Below are positions 13,101 through 25,130 of a stretch of DNA of 64,000 nt, one piece after another. The notes under the pieces were generated by a model. That model did no database searches. It was not told the origin of the DNA and saw only the letters and a program-made list of their open reading frames with translations. The stretch comes from Sapria himalayana (Eukaryota; Streptophyta; Magnoliopsida; Malpighiales; Rafflesiaceae), in contig JAREIK010012320.1 in the NCBI GenBank assembly GCA_029783825.1, positions 1 to 64,000 on the forward strand, written 5' to 3'. How positions within the stretch are numbered: the stretch's first letter is position 1; every line of letters starts with the position of its first letter. Made by a program: the position numbers and the translations under genes.

Positions 13101-13905
13101 GTTTTATTTTTTGAATTATTTAATTTATTATTATCTTTTATTTGTTAATATCAATTTTTTAATTTATTTCACATGCAATTGATCATTCAAATGGAGATTT
13201 AAATATTTTTATTCAGAATCTAAGTAAAGGCCTGTTTCGATATGTGACAACCTATCCTAGGTATTTTGTTAATGGATATAAATTTCTCATAATTAGACAC
13301 GGTTCTTCTAAAATTACATTGAATAATGGTGTATGCATTAAAGGCGTAGGATATAGTGTAGATGAGATTGATTATTATGGTCAACTCAAAGAAGTTATCG
13401 AGTTGAAGTAGCCTGGACTCAAAAATAATAGGATTGTATTATTTAAGTGCGAGTGGTTTGGTCCTACACCAAATGTGGGCACAAAGATTCATTTGGATTA
13501 TAAGTTAGTGGATGCTAACCATAAACACAGATATAATCGAAATGAGCCATTTATTATGGTAGTTCAAGCCACTCATGTATATTATTTTACATATCGAGTT
13601 TATCTCGTGAAAAGAGAGATTGGTGGGAAATTTGCAAGATCAAAGCTCGATCAAAATTTGAAGTATTAACATCACAACAAAGAAGTGTAGACTTAGAAAT
13701 TGCACAAATATTCTAGGAAGATGACATAGAAAATATTGAGATTTTAAATGTAGATGAAGATCTAGAAAATTTATGTGACTCAAATGGCGGCACAATAGAA
13801 ATTTAAGATGATCAATTTCTATAAGAAGATGAGTTCAAACTTCTATAGGAATCAGACAAAATATCAGAAGAATTATTGGAGGATGATAGTGATGCTGATA
13901 ATTAA
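10197..13905 (+). pseudogene. CACTA TNPD-like transposase, nonsense-riddled
   Basis: This would be the cut-and-paste transposase of the En/Spm superfamily. From the ATG at 10,197 (MSSDRQWMYTR), one reading frame runs to about 12,380. The domains are recognised by sequence pattern. A transposase-associated N-terminal segment (CPCNHRKC, then W-x-x-HGES) lies at about 10,197-10,460. The Transposase_21-like core spans about 10,620-11,930 (MRWHSKYEV, DNHRKFLP, HNFDVMHIEKNVFENV). A DUF4218-like part spans about 12,090-13,090 (MKSHDCHVF, KVEGSICNAYLLEEA). A DUF4216-like part spans about 13,190-13,669 (KCEWFGPTPNVGTK), followed by an acidic tail to 13,905. Ten in-frame stops fall between 10,308 and 11,924, and more follow (11,934; about 12,078; about 12,192). 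The first clear frameshift is near 12,385 and another is near 13,655. The reading frame resumes after each break, so this is a decayed full-length gene and not a fragment. Confidence 0.9.
12468..12558 (+). other. Intron in the TNPD-like pseudogene
   Basis: The donor GAGAG|GTAAAT and acceptor TTGTAG|GTATC rejoin the conserved sequence YPFER-YLCKL across 91 bp of AT-rich DNA. A second probable intron lies at about 12,906-12,986 (TTGCAG|GTTTAA ... TGTGCAG), followed by a frame reading VKQLKYRQPAIFSNV. Confidence 0.7.
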
Positions 13906-14045
13906 ATTATTATAATTTTATTATAATTTTAAACTATCAAAGAAATTTTATTTTTTGTTGAAATCTATCGTTGTGTTTTATTCGAAAATGCATGCTTGTT
14001 CATCATATTTTTATTTTTTGTTCTTTGTTTTATTTTGTATAGCAG

Positions 14046-15881
14046 ATGGTGCCTAAAGGATGTGGCCGTGGTGGAGGTGGATGTGGACACAGAAATGAAC
14101 CAAATTCATCTAGTATGTTACATCATGTTACAGAATCAGTACCATCTCATAGCCACCATATTCTGACTTCAACATCACAATCACCATCATCATTTCTATC
14201 ACCATCACCATCATTGAGACCTCTACTATAACCATTATCAGATGTAAGCCTACCACTGATTGTGCTTTCTGCTCACACTCTTGATCCATCTCTATCTTCT
14301 ACACCACAATTTACACCGATTGTTCCCTCATTTTCAATACCAAAGACATCATCAAATGCCGTGCCTTCCTCTACAGTTAGTGCAAAGTTAGAAATTAATA
14401 TTGTGGATGAGAGGTAAAAGGAATATGTATAAATGACTTAAAAAAATTTTTATATTACTATAAGTGGTTTTTTTATATTGTAAAGATTTGTTTGTTTTCT
14501 ATGTTATCTATTTATTTGTACAGTTTTATTTCATCTCACAAGTGTTCGACTATAATTACAAAGGCTTTCAAGAAAATGGTTGATGCTATAGCTTTCTCCT
14601 GAAATATAGTGTCTGAATCAACAAAGGATTCATATTTTGATGACTTTCATGTAAAAATAACAAAACAAAAGAATTGAAAAATAATTATCTAATTACTTAA
14701 CTTTTATGTTTGTTATTATTCAAGTAGTAAATAATTATGTTCTTGTTTTTAATATAAATTCTTTTGTTATTTTTCTATTTATAGAATCAGTGCACATGGC
14801 CACCCAAATTTGATGGAAATATAAAGTCATTATCTGAGATCAAAGCTACTCAACAGTATTCTGATTTTGTCCATAAATTAAAGAAAATGAAAGAAAGGCT
14901 TGATTTTATATCCGAGGAAGACTGGCCCGAGTGGCTTAATTATTGGGAGGAGCCAGATGTGAAGAAAGAATCAGATATTTGCAGCAAAAATCAACAAAGT
15001 GAGGTTGCTGGAATAGGTACAAGAATCTATCGACACACTAGAGGTTCAAAGTCGAGCATTGAGCATGCTCGAGATTTGGTACAAATTTAAAATTCTAAAC
15101 ATATCTATATTTTGTGGTTGTCCTAATAGTCCAATAATTATAATCTCTGCATGGTATTAATAATTTTGTTAAATTTTTTTATAATTTGTTTTTTTATGAA
15201 TTAATAAAAACATATTCTAGGCTAGAGAATTGGGTCGAGATCCAAAATTTTATGAGATTTTCAAAAAGATGTATTTGATGAAAGTGGATGGTCATTATGT
15301 TAACAATAAGTCTCAGATGATTGCAATAAGAAATTGTTATATTCATTAGACTTTATAAAACTACAGTACATTATGAAAATTGTTTTGAGTGCAAAATATT
15401 TATTTTATTTTTTAAAATCTAGAATAGTTGTTATCTCTATTTTATCTTAGGACTAATGGAGGAACGTGTGACTGCTTCTCATCAACAAGTTGAGGGTTCT
15501 ATGGATCTTCATCCAATTGACTACGATCATATTTATTTGGAGACAATAGGAGGTCGAAAGAAGAAGCGAGTGTACAGAATCAGCTCAAATGGAGTGGCAT
15601 TTTGTTGTAGTAGTTGTGCTTCTAATTCATCTGTCTCAGCAATGGTAGATGAGGCAGTCGAACAACAAGCATTATAAACAAATGAACGTATTGTAGATAT
15701 AGAGATCAAAATGAAAAAGAAAGATGAGTAGATAACTAATTTGATGGAAGAAATGCAAGAAATTAAAAAAATTAAAAAAGCAATGCAACAGCAGATGTCC
15801 TATATGGAGTCACAGTTAGGGACATTGGTACATCAGATAGAATTTCGAGATCCAGTTGAGAATCTTCGCAGGAGAGGCTAG
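14046..15881 (+). pseudogene. TNPA-like / Transposase_24-like second CACTA gene, five probable exons
   Basis: This is probably the accessory DNA-binding protein that partners TNPD. The ATG at 14,046 opens a Gly-, His- and Ser-rich N-terminus (MVPKGCGRGGGGCGHRN). Likely introns are 14,414-14,523, 14,651-14,784 and 15,079-15,220, each GT...AG; the last one rejoins HARDL-ARELGRDP. A further junction lies before 15,451. Exon 3 has the hallmark of plant CACTA accessory proteins: EDWPEWLNYWEEP, then a HTRGSKSSIEHARDL segment. Exon 4 gives GRDPKFYEIFKKMY. Exon 5 ends in a Lys/Glu/Met-rich coiled-coil-like stretch and stops at 15,879-15,881. In-frame stops (after RPLL at 14,229, in exon 2, and after QQAL at 15,675) disable it. 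It is adjacent to and co-oriented with the transposase, as expected for the family. Confidence 0.8.
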
Positions 15882-16259
15882 CATTTCTTACAAATTATGA
15901 GGATGATTGAGTATGAGAATTATTTCTTAACTGTTATTTATTTTTGTCTATGTGTAGCAAATAATTATGATATTTTTTTGCAAGTTTCAATTTTTTTATT
16001 CTAGTTTTGTTCTTTGCTTTTCTGATAAACCTAATTATGAATCTTTGTAGGAAACATTATGTGAGAGAAGAAAAGATCTAGATTCAAAGCATTCATACAT
16101 TACCACATTCCTTTCAATGCATGGGTCCCATATCTATTGATATCATCTTTATCAAAAAGAGGGCTAGCTTATCTTATCTTTATTATTCTAAAAACATTTT
16201 ATTTTTGCACTCTCTTTATCTATAAACATAATTGTTAAACATCTTTTGGATTTTTGTTT
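15882..16259 (+). other. Element 1, sequence 3' of the TNPA-like gene
   Basis: Non-coding AT-rich sequence, conserved in inverted orientation at about 320-690 of element 2. It leads directly into the first tandem unit. I see no further reading frame. Confidence 0.6.
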
Positions 16260-19200
16260 ATTCTATATGACAATCAACTTTAATTTGTGTTTGTTCATGT
16301 CTATAATATTTATTTTTGTATATCTGTGAATATGTTGTTGTCTCTCTGAATTTTTTGGGTAGAGTATTAGCCTATTATAGATATGTAAAAACTGATATTC
16401 AATAGTGGCAGAGATGGTAGAGATGGCAGTGGTGGTAACGAAAGTGGCAGTGGTGGCAGTGGTGGTGGCAGCAAAAGTGGTAGTGGCGGCAGCACCTGCA
16501 GTGATGGTAGCGGTGACAGTAGTGGTGGCTATGGAAGCAGCAGTGGCGGTGGTGGCAGTTGTGGAAGTGGCGGGAGCAACGGTAGTAGAGGAAGTAGTGG
16601 AAGCCATGGCAGTAGAGGCAGTGGCGGTAGTAGTGGCAGTAGCTAAATTAGTGGCAGCAGTTGTAGTGCGGCTACTACAGTAGTGGCGGCGATGGCAGGG
16701 GCAACACTGGTAGCTGTGGCAATAGTAGCAGTAGCACCGATAGTGGTAGCTCAGTAGCGACATCACTGGCAGTGACAGCGGCATTGTCAACGGCAATGCC
16801 CGTGGCAGCAGCTGCAGGAGTGGCAACGGTAGCAGGAGCAGTACCAACGGCAACAAATGTGGTATATACGTACATATATAGTCAGTATATCCGTACATAT
16901 AATACTATAGTATTTTATGTACATATATATTGAGTATATATATGTACTTAGTATATATGTATACATAATACTGTAGTTTATATGTACATATACTATAGTA
17001 ATATATGTACGAGTGAAATGCTAGTATATATGTACATATTTATTGCAGCAATATATATTTATCAAAATAGTTTTTTTTTATTTAGTTTGATTTGATTTGA
17101 TGGTTTAAATTTCATACAGATATGGTACCACATTATTTCCTATACGAAGCTTGTATAAGTGAAAACATATTTCAACAAATATGAAGCACCGTGACTCGGA
17201 CAACATTTTCTCTATGGAAAGTTGGTGATCGGAGGAGCAGTGGGAGAGAAAGCAACATCAATGCATTGATAGATTATACTTTATGCACAGTCGATAGATA
17301 CATTGATTAATAAGATGTAATATAATTTTTTTATTTTTTTGTTTTAGTTATTTAAAATATTGTATTAAAATAAGTTATTGAATGAATTTTTTTTAATTTA
17401 AAATTTTCATTTATAGTATCTATTTTTATTAAATTAAATTTTAAAATATTAAATTATTTAATTAAATTTGTGTTGAAGCTGTATTACATTCAACTGTAAT
17501 TTTTGTTTGTTCATGTCTATAATAACTATTTTTATATATCTGTGAATATGTTTGTGTTTCTCCAAAATTTTTAGGTAGAATTTTAGGCTATTATAAGTAT
17601 GTAAAAGCCTATTATCATCAGGGGTAACAATGGTAGTAGTGACATTGGTGGCAATGACGGTAGTGGTGGCAGAGGTGCCAGAAGCAGCAGTGGCAGCAGC
17701 GACAGTGGTGGCGTCGGCACCAGCGGCAGTAGTAGCAATAGCAATGGTAGTGGCTACAGCTGAGGAAGCGGTGGCAACAGAGTAAGCAGCAATGGTGGCA
17801 GTGGCAGCATCATTGGTAGTAGTGGCTGCAGTGGCAGCAAGAGCTATAGCTTTAGCAGCTGCAGTGGAGGCCGTGGAGGAAGCGGCGGCAGCAACGACAT
17901 TAGTGGTAGCAGCGGCAGCAATGGCAGCGGAGGTAGCAGTGGCAGCCGAAGCTGCACCGGCCATAGCCATAGTGGCAGCGGCAGCACGGCAGGCACGGCA
18001 GGCACGGCAGGCACGGCAGGCACGGCAATGATAGCGTGAGTAGCACGAACTACAACAAATGTGGTATATACGTACGTATATAGTCAGTATGTCCATACAT
18101 ATAATTCTGTAGTATTTTATGTACATATATACTTAGTATAAATATACTCGGTATATATATATGCATAATACTGCAATTTATATGTCCAAATACTACAGTA
18201 ATATATGTACGAGTGATATGCTAGTATATATGTACAAATTTGCTGTAGTAATATATATTTATCAAAACATAGTTTTTTTTAATTTATTTTGATTAGATTT
18301 AGTGGTTTAAATTTCTTATGGATGTGGTATCGCATTGTTTTCTATACAAAGATTGTATAAGTGAAGAGATTTTTCAACAGAAATGAAGTAGTGTGACTCG
18401 GACATCTTTTTCACCGCAAAAAGTTTGTGATTGGAGGAGCAGAGGGAGAGAAAGTAACATTAATGCATTAATAGATTATACTTTATGCATAGTCACTAGA
18501 TACATTGATTACTAAGATGTAATATAATTTTTGTTATTTTTTTAGTTATTTAAAATATTGTATTAGAATAAGTTATTAAATTAATTTTTTTAATTTAATA
18601 TTTTCATTTATAGTTTTGGTTTTTAATAAATTTTAAATAAAAATATTAAATTATTTAATTAAATTTTAATTAAAGTTGAATGACAATCAACTTTAATTTG
18701 TGATTATTCATGTCTATAATAACTATTTTTTATATATCTATGAAAATGTTTGTGTGTCTCCAAATTTTTTGGGTAGAGTTTTAGCATATTATAGATATGT
18801 AAGAGCATATTATCAGCAGCAGTAGCTGTGGCAGTGACGGCAGCGTCGACAACGGAAGAAGTTGCGGCGGCAAAGGTAGTGGTGGCAGTAGCGGGGGCTT
18901 CAGCGGTTGCAGCAGCGGCGGCAGCAGCGGTAGAAGTAGCAGGAGTGGCGGCATAAGAGGCAGAGGCAGCGGTTGCAGTAGCGGCTGTACTAAAAGTAGC
19001 GGCGATGGTGGCGGTGATAGCAGCAACTGCATAAGAAGCAGCGGAAGCAGCGGCAGCATTGGAAGAGGTGGCAATGGCAGTAGTGGTAGCAGTGGTGACA
19101 GTGGCAGCCATGGCATGTAGCGGCAGCACCAGCAGCGGGGGTCACCACGGTAGCAGAGGCGGTGACAGTAGCTTCAGTAGCAGCGGCGACGGTAGCGGCA

Positions 19201-19840
19201 ACGGTGATAGCAGCAATGGTTTTGGCAGCGACATCGGCAATGACAATAGTGGTAGGAGCAGTAGCGGGAGCAGCAACAACAACACCAAATGAGATATATA
19301 CATATGAATAAAGTCAGTATATACGTACATTTAATACTGTAGTATTTAATGTACATATATACTAAGTATATTTGTACTTAGTTTATATGTACACATAATG
19401 TTGTTGTTTATATTTACATATACTACATGATTATATATGTATCAAAACATAACTTTTTTTGTTAATTTGAATGAGTTGTTTAATTTTCTTACAGATATGA
19501 TACCGCATTGTTCCTCATACAAAGCTTCTATAAGTGATGATATTTTTTACTAGAGATTACATGCCGTGACTCATACAGCTTTTTCGTAGTAAAAAAATGA
19601 TGATCGAAGGAGTAGAGGGAGATAAAGCAATGTCAATGAATTGATATATTATACATTATGCACTATCGATAGATACATTGATGAAAAATATCAAATAAAA
19701 GTTTGTTATTTTTTTGTTTCAATTATGTAGAATATTGAATTTACATAAATATTTTAAATGATTTTATTTATTATTTATTATAAATTATTTATAGTTTCAA
19801 TTTGTATTCAATTTGATATACAAATATTAAATTATTTAAT
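16260..19840 (+). repeat. Three tandem ~1.2-kb units in the 3' part of element 1
   Basis: The units start at about 16,260, 17,470 and 18,665. Each has the same order: a leader (gacaatcaactttaatttgtg ... ttgggtagagttttagccta), a 400-500-bp GGC/AGC trinucleotide tract, a block of tatatgtacatatactacag-type palindromic sequence, a GC-balanced block (ggtaccacattgtt ... gatcggaggagtagagggag), and an AT-rich tail. The trinucleotide tracts (about 16,400-16,860, 17,625-18,050 and 18,810-19,290) give stop-poor poly-Ala, poly-Gly/Ser or poly-Leu/Pro frames on both strands. None has an independent sign of coding, so they are treated as repeat. The same unit occurs twice in element 3 and at the window start. 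Confidence 0.85.
17977..18022 (+). repeat. GGCACGGCA short tandem repeat
   Basis: Near the end of the second trinucleotide tract the sequence becomes a near-perfect array of about four ggcacggca repeats. This is a local, recent-looking expansion inside the older GGC/AGC tract. Confidence 0.8.
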
Positions 19841-19869
19841 TAAAAATTTTAAATTCTGATATTATTTTT

Positions 19870-20328
19870 GAAAATAAAATGGCTAGGAAAAATCCTTTTG
19901 ATAAATTCGCAAGGGAAAAATCTCTTGCTAAATTAGCTATGGAATTTTTCCTAGCTAATTTAGCTAGGGAAATATTAAAATTAGTGATGAATATTCCGTA
20001 GCTAAATTTATTTGTTAGGGACTATATTCGTCACTAAAATTTATAGACTAGCATTTTAGCTAGGGAATCATCTATGGTTATTTTTGTTTAGCAATGGAAT
20101 ATCTCGTTTATCTTGCTAATTTAGCGACAAAATTTTTCTTTTTTAACAAGGCATTTTTCCGTCGCTAACTTTTTAGCTAGGGACACTTCCATCGCTAAAA
20201 TTTAGCAAGGAACACTTTAGATAGAAAATCGATCCATCTGTAATCCATCGCTATATCCCATTTAGCAATGGAAATTGCCGATTTATCTAGGGAATTATCC
20301 CTAGCTATATGGGATTTTTCTTGTAGTG
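19870..20328 (+). repeat. Right subterminal repeats and terminus of element 1
   Basis: Many copies of ttagctagggaa / ttgctaaattagc / tagcgacaaa motifs precede the terminal TTTTTCTTGTAGTG at 20,315-20,328. They correspond in type to the left-end motifs and closely match 47,650-48,135. Confidence 0.88.
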
Positions 20329-20331
20329 TAT
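20329..20331. repeat. Target site duplication (TAT), right of element 1
   Basis: The three bases tat follow the right terminus and match 3,985-3,987. Confidence 0.65.
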
Positions 20332-20379
20332 GATATAAAGTAAATTAGAAATAATTTCTACATGATGCAAACGTTTCTT

Positions 20380-20860
20380 TTTCTTAGTATAAATTCTAAA
20401 TAATGGGTCGTAAATTATCTAGTTTTCAACTCATTGTGACTAGGAACTATAGTAAATTTCTAGACTATTTATTGTGCCATTTGGACTCAAGGTAAGTTAC
20501 CTCTCCATGGAAATCTCACTTTATTCAGAGTTGATATGATTTATATTTGTCAGAGCAAATAATGATCTCATACTCATAAAAGGGTAATCATAATTTGAAC
20601 CAGTAAGTTCTTATGTAGTTGGTGGTGATCCTCTCTAGTCTCTTATAACTAGAAATTTAAGTGGGGTTATAGGGGAATGAGGAAGAATAACGAGTCTAAT
20701 TATATATTTAGATTATTATTCTTCTCGAATTCATAAAAAAATGAGCTTTGCTTTATAAATATTTTATCACTCTCTAATATTATCCTAGACATTAATGAAA
20801 AATACTTGTACTATTTTATATAATAAAATAATCAAGAAAAATAAATAAAATAATTAATTT
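20380..20860 (+). repeat. Diverged direct repeat, copy B
   Basis: Partner of 3,130-3,640 in the same orientation, now on the other side of element 1. Both copies end in similar 'cactctctaatattat...' and 'ataatcaagaaa / gtaaccaagaaa' sequence. Confidence 0.55.
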
Positions 20861-20989
20861 TCGAATCTCTAGAAAACATGGTAAATAATTTTTATATGAT
20901 TCAAAATTTGAAAGGACACACAGTCAAAAATGATTGAAGAATACATACACACTTACACACCCTATCACATACTTGCGCACACACTATCA

Positions 20990-21110
20990 TACACTATCAC
21001 ACACTTGTGCACACATTGTCACACACTTGCAGATACACTGTCACACACTTGCGGATACATTGTCACACACTTGCGGATACACTGTCACACACTTGCGCAT
21101 GAATATGTAA
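20990..21110 (+). repeat. 22-bp minisatellite
   Basis: About five copies of a cttgcggatacactgtcacaca-type unit (variants cttgcagatacactg and cttgcggatacattg). The reading frame at 20,930-21,226 translates this repeat and is not called as a gene. Confidence 0.85.
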
Positions 21111-21229
21111 ATATGTGCATGAAATTGCACACATTGTTACACATTGAACTTTGCACCATCTACATTGATGTAGTTGGCATCGACATACATCTCAAGAAAT
21201 GGCCAAGTGATGGAAAGAAGTATTGAACA

Positions 21230-23080
21230 CGCATAAAATGCTACACACCGTGCATCTGTGATTGTGACATTACTATCTACATGCACTTCTCTCTCTACAA
21301 ATCATAGTATTTATGCTCTCTAAGGTACTAGCTCTAATAACATTATGAAAATAAATTCAAAATATCAATACTACTCATGAAAAATAATGTACATTGATGT
21401 ATCCTTATATAATGGGAAATATGAATTGGGAGAGCTCATATGTCGAGTATTCTCATATGTAATAAAATAAACAATTAATTAAAAAAATTTCTAAAACTAT
21501 AAATAAATAGAAACTATAATAACTTTTATAATAAATATATATTAAATAAATAATGTCGATTTTGATTATTTTTAGGATATTTACTCATGTAAAGTATTAG
21601 ATCTCTCTTTGAAATATTTAGTAAGATATTTTTTTGTCCATCGAATCTGTGTGAGTAAAGATTCATTTGATCTGATACATTTAGATAAAAAATGAAAGCT
21701 CACTAGTGATAAAATTTAAAAGAAGTTAGGATATTTTATCATACTGATTGATTATTATACAGTTTTTACTTATTTTTTTTAATTTTAAATTATATTTTTT
21801 TATTAAAAATTATATATTTTTTATTATTAGTCATTTCATTAAAAGATATGAACTCATCTTTATGAAAATATAAAAAAAATAGTAGAAGTAATAATGTATC
21901 AGATAGTTTTCATACTTTATGTATGAATATTGAGGTTATATGCCATACTTCATATACCGACACATCATTATGGAATGAGATTTTTAAAAGGATGAATAGA
22001 TATTTGGTTGAGACAACTCAGATTTTTAATCGAAGTATTTTAAAATACTCTTCCAGAAATGTTTTAATCAAATCTATTTTATCAATTGAATATATTTTTT
22101 TTCATTTCTTATAATATGATTTTTTAAATCATTTATTTTAGAAAAAGAAATTATATTAATATCTCTCGAAGTATTTTGCTGTGCTTGTTTTGTTCATCTT
22201 TTTTTCCTATGACAAGATAAGGTAATACCTAGTACTTTGAGATATAATTTTCTTGGTTAATCTAGTATCAAAAAAGTATGCTAGTATTTTTAACCAGAGT
22301 CTGATCGAGTCTTAGTAAATATTGATATTTTTTTGATTGAGTCTTAGTAAATATTGATATTTTTTTTAAGTTAATCTCATTTTTTAACGAGCCTAGAAAA
22401 AGAGTCCAATTGATATATGTGAGTAAATTAATTTTCAGTCTTTCTTGAGCCTCCAAAGAGAAGAGACGATCACTCATCGGTTACAATTGAATTTAGTTCA
22501 CTTTATGATAATATTAATGTGAAATCAACATATTGACCAATAAGTACATATCAAGTTAACTTTAGAGAGAGTGAAGTTTAACAAGAAAGTAAATATCTCT
22601 CGAGTCCATAGAACTTGGTAATCCTTGAGTCTACTCCAATTTTGGCTCATGATGAATTAGACTCTACAAGACTTGATTGTACGAAACATAGAGTTTGTAT
22701 TGAGAAGGGACATGCATAGTATGTTCAGAGCATCAAAAAGTCTCTCATGTAGCCATGTGTTCTGATCGCCAATTCCTATGATATTAGTCTTCTAATCACT
22801 CTTCAAAATAAATTGAAGATTTCTACCCAACATCTTATTGTATAGGTATTTTTGTACCGTGATACTCATGTCCCATTTTCAAATATTATCTCATTAAAGA
22901 TGATATCATGTCTTATGATTGCATTTGTAAGTTATGCCATAGTTGGGTGTTCATTGTGAAAACATATCTAGAAGAGGAGATATATTATCATAAGATAAGA
23001 TGTATTGTCAGTAGGCTTACTCATATATTTTATATTGATTATTAAAATAATTTTCTCTCAACTTGATAAAATTGTCATCA
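21230..23080. other. AT-rich DNA, no gene recognised
   Basis: About 1.85 kb without a recognisable domain, repeat terminus or RNA gene. The small open frames at 21,923-22,114 and 22,268-22,477 are short, AT-rich and match nothing I know. Confidence 0.4.
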
Positions 23081-23334
23081 TAGGAATTTTTATTTCATTT
23101 GTGGCCTCCCATAGTTAGAAATAATCTACATAGAGATATCCAACAGGCCATGCCAAGTGGGATGTCATATTTTTTAGGCTTAGTCTTGCCACTATGTCAT
23201 GCCTAGCATTACATGGCCCTGAAAATGGAAACCTGGTAAGGCTTATCGGCTGCCAGGATCATGTCAAGACAAACCTTGAAATGCTGTCACACAATGCATG
23301 AAGCTAACCTAAATTCTTTTCAATCTAACATGTA

Positions 23335-23486
23335 TTCATTTTAGGCTAGCATGACTGCATGAATTACTTCTAGACTAGTTAGGGTTCATTATAGGCTAGC
23401 CTGATCCATTTGGAGTTGGCTCAGGTTCATTCTAGACTAGCTCAAGTTCATTCTAGACTAGCCCAAGTTCATTCTAGGCTAGCTTG
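23335..23486 (+). repeat. 21-bp minisatellite in a GC-richer island
   Basis: Repeats of ttcattctagactagctcaag, exact period 21 for the last three copies and more diverged upstream. The surrounding 23,090-23,640 is clearly less AT-rich than its neighbours. It contains gggtgtcaaatgggtcgg near 23,490, which resembles the termini of the hAT-type element at 26,240; a degraded relative is possible, but no second end was found. Confidence 0.65.
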
Positions 23487-24739
23487 GAATATGGGTGTCA
23501 AATGGGTCGGGCGGCCCGGGCATGACCCAGATCAGTAGTGGCTGGCTCGGCATGGCATGCACCAGAACTATGCTTTGATTCATGACCCACTGGTTACCAC
23601 AAATGCCAGACCTGATGTTGTTAGCACTTAGCTCTTATCATTGTGATTGTAACATGTGCTATAACTTTAACCGATTTTCTTTATAAACCATATGTTATAA
23701 TTTTCGGCATTGATATTTTTGTGTTCCATAAATTTAAATGATATTTGATTATCTTTGTAACATTGTAATGTTTTGTTTTTGCTTTTTTTTTATTTTTCTT
23801 GTTCTTCTAAAACTTATCCCTCAATTCTTCCTCAACAAAAACATTGAAAAATTGCTATTAAAAAATTAGGTTCATTTTATGTCATCTTTTTTTACTACGA
23901 AGAAAAAAAAACAATTTATCACATACACTTGTGGTGTAAGTGTGTTTGTGTGTGCGTGCGTGTGCGTGCATGTGTTTATTATGAATGTTTTGCAACTTGA
24001 AAATAAAACTCAATTCACTTAGGCAGATCTTTTGATGGAAGGAAATATGGATATATATATGCTTACTTACATGCATTCATGTGTGTATGTGTGTGTGATT
24101 CTCATATTTTTAAGGGGTAATTATGTGTAAATATGAATATAAAGTGCATATACATTTTGTAAGAGTTGTGTTTTACAAAGAGAATGTTTTTTAATATATA
24201 TATATATGAAGTGCAAATGTTACAAATCAATTGGGTAATATTAAATGGAAAATTTATACTTGGTTTGGGAAAATGAATAATTAATGTTTAGAGGTACTAA
24301 GTTTAACAATTTTTTTTGTCCAACTCAAACCTAGCACATATTATCTTTTGGCTCATTTATAAATTTTGAGGGTGTGGGGTTGAAGAAGGTAAGATACTTG
24401 TACTAACATTATTGTGTCACAACAAATATAAAAAAAATTATGTTTATATATCCCAAATAAAAATTATATTTTTTTATAAAATTAAGAAAAAATTGAAATT
24501 TCATACAGCAAATTGAAAAAATAATAATATCTTGGTGTATTGACAATAATCAACCTGATTCTACCATTTGGCGTAATATATATGTACGTATGTATGTATG
24601 TATCTATAAAAATACCGGCAACCCTCTTCTAAAGAAATATAAAAGAAATACTATGGGTAATGGGTTAGATCGATAAGAATCCAACTTGCATTTTTATAAA
24701 AATCAAAAATATTTTATAATTTATATTTCTTATATTTAA

Positions 24740-24740
<1 letters not shown>

Positions 24741-24803
<63 letters not shown>

Positions 24804-25016
24804 GTCTGTATGTTCTATCTATATATTGTTTATATACTATATATGTTGTAAGTATATGTATATATGTATACACTATGGGTTATATTAAATAGAAATCCAA
24901 CTTGCATTTTTCTAAAAATCAAAAATATTATTTTATTTTTATTTTCTTATTTTTATATTATACATATAATAAATCATATATGTACTATATATACAATATA
25001 TATGCATACATACTTT

Positions 25017-25047
<31 letters not shown>

Positions 25048-25130
25048 TGTGTGCATGTGTATATCTATATATATTGTGTTTGTGTGTGCATATTTATTTA
25101 TATATATAATTTATATATACATATATATAT
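24741..25130. repeat. Cluster of (TA)n, (TATG)n and TA/TG microsatellites
   Basis: Runs of TA at about 24,745-24,790 and 25,022-25,047, a short TATG tract in between, and two partly similar copies of 'gggttat/gggttag...aatccaacttgcattttt' near 24,660 and 24,877. No gene is seen. Confidence 0.8.

Larger units (their letters stand above)
3988..20328 (+). mobile_element. Element 1: complete, decayed CACTA (En/Spm) transposon, 16.3 kb
   Basis: The left terminus reads AACTACAATAAAA, a mutated CACTACAAGAAAA. The right terminus is TTTTTCTTGTAGTG, the perfect complement of CACTACAAGAAAAA. The element is flanked by TAT on both sides. Subterminal regions (3,988-4,810 and 19,870-20,328) are packed with short TTAGCTAGGGA / TTAGCGACGG motifs in both orientations, the type of array bound by TNPA-like proteins in this superfamily. 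Inside are a TNPD-like transposase (10,197-13,905), a Transposase_24-like second gene (14,046-15,881) and three ~1.2-kb tandem units (16,260-19,840). Both genes contain stops, so the copy cannot make its own transposase. It is inserted in opposite orientation into element 2. Confidence 0.85.

Noticed and set aside
20930..21226. 98-codon His/Thr-rich frame
   Set aside because: It translates the 22-bp minisatellite and flank; no gene features.
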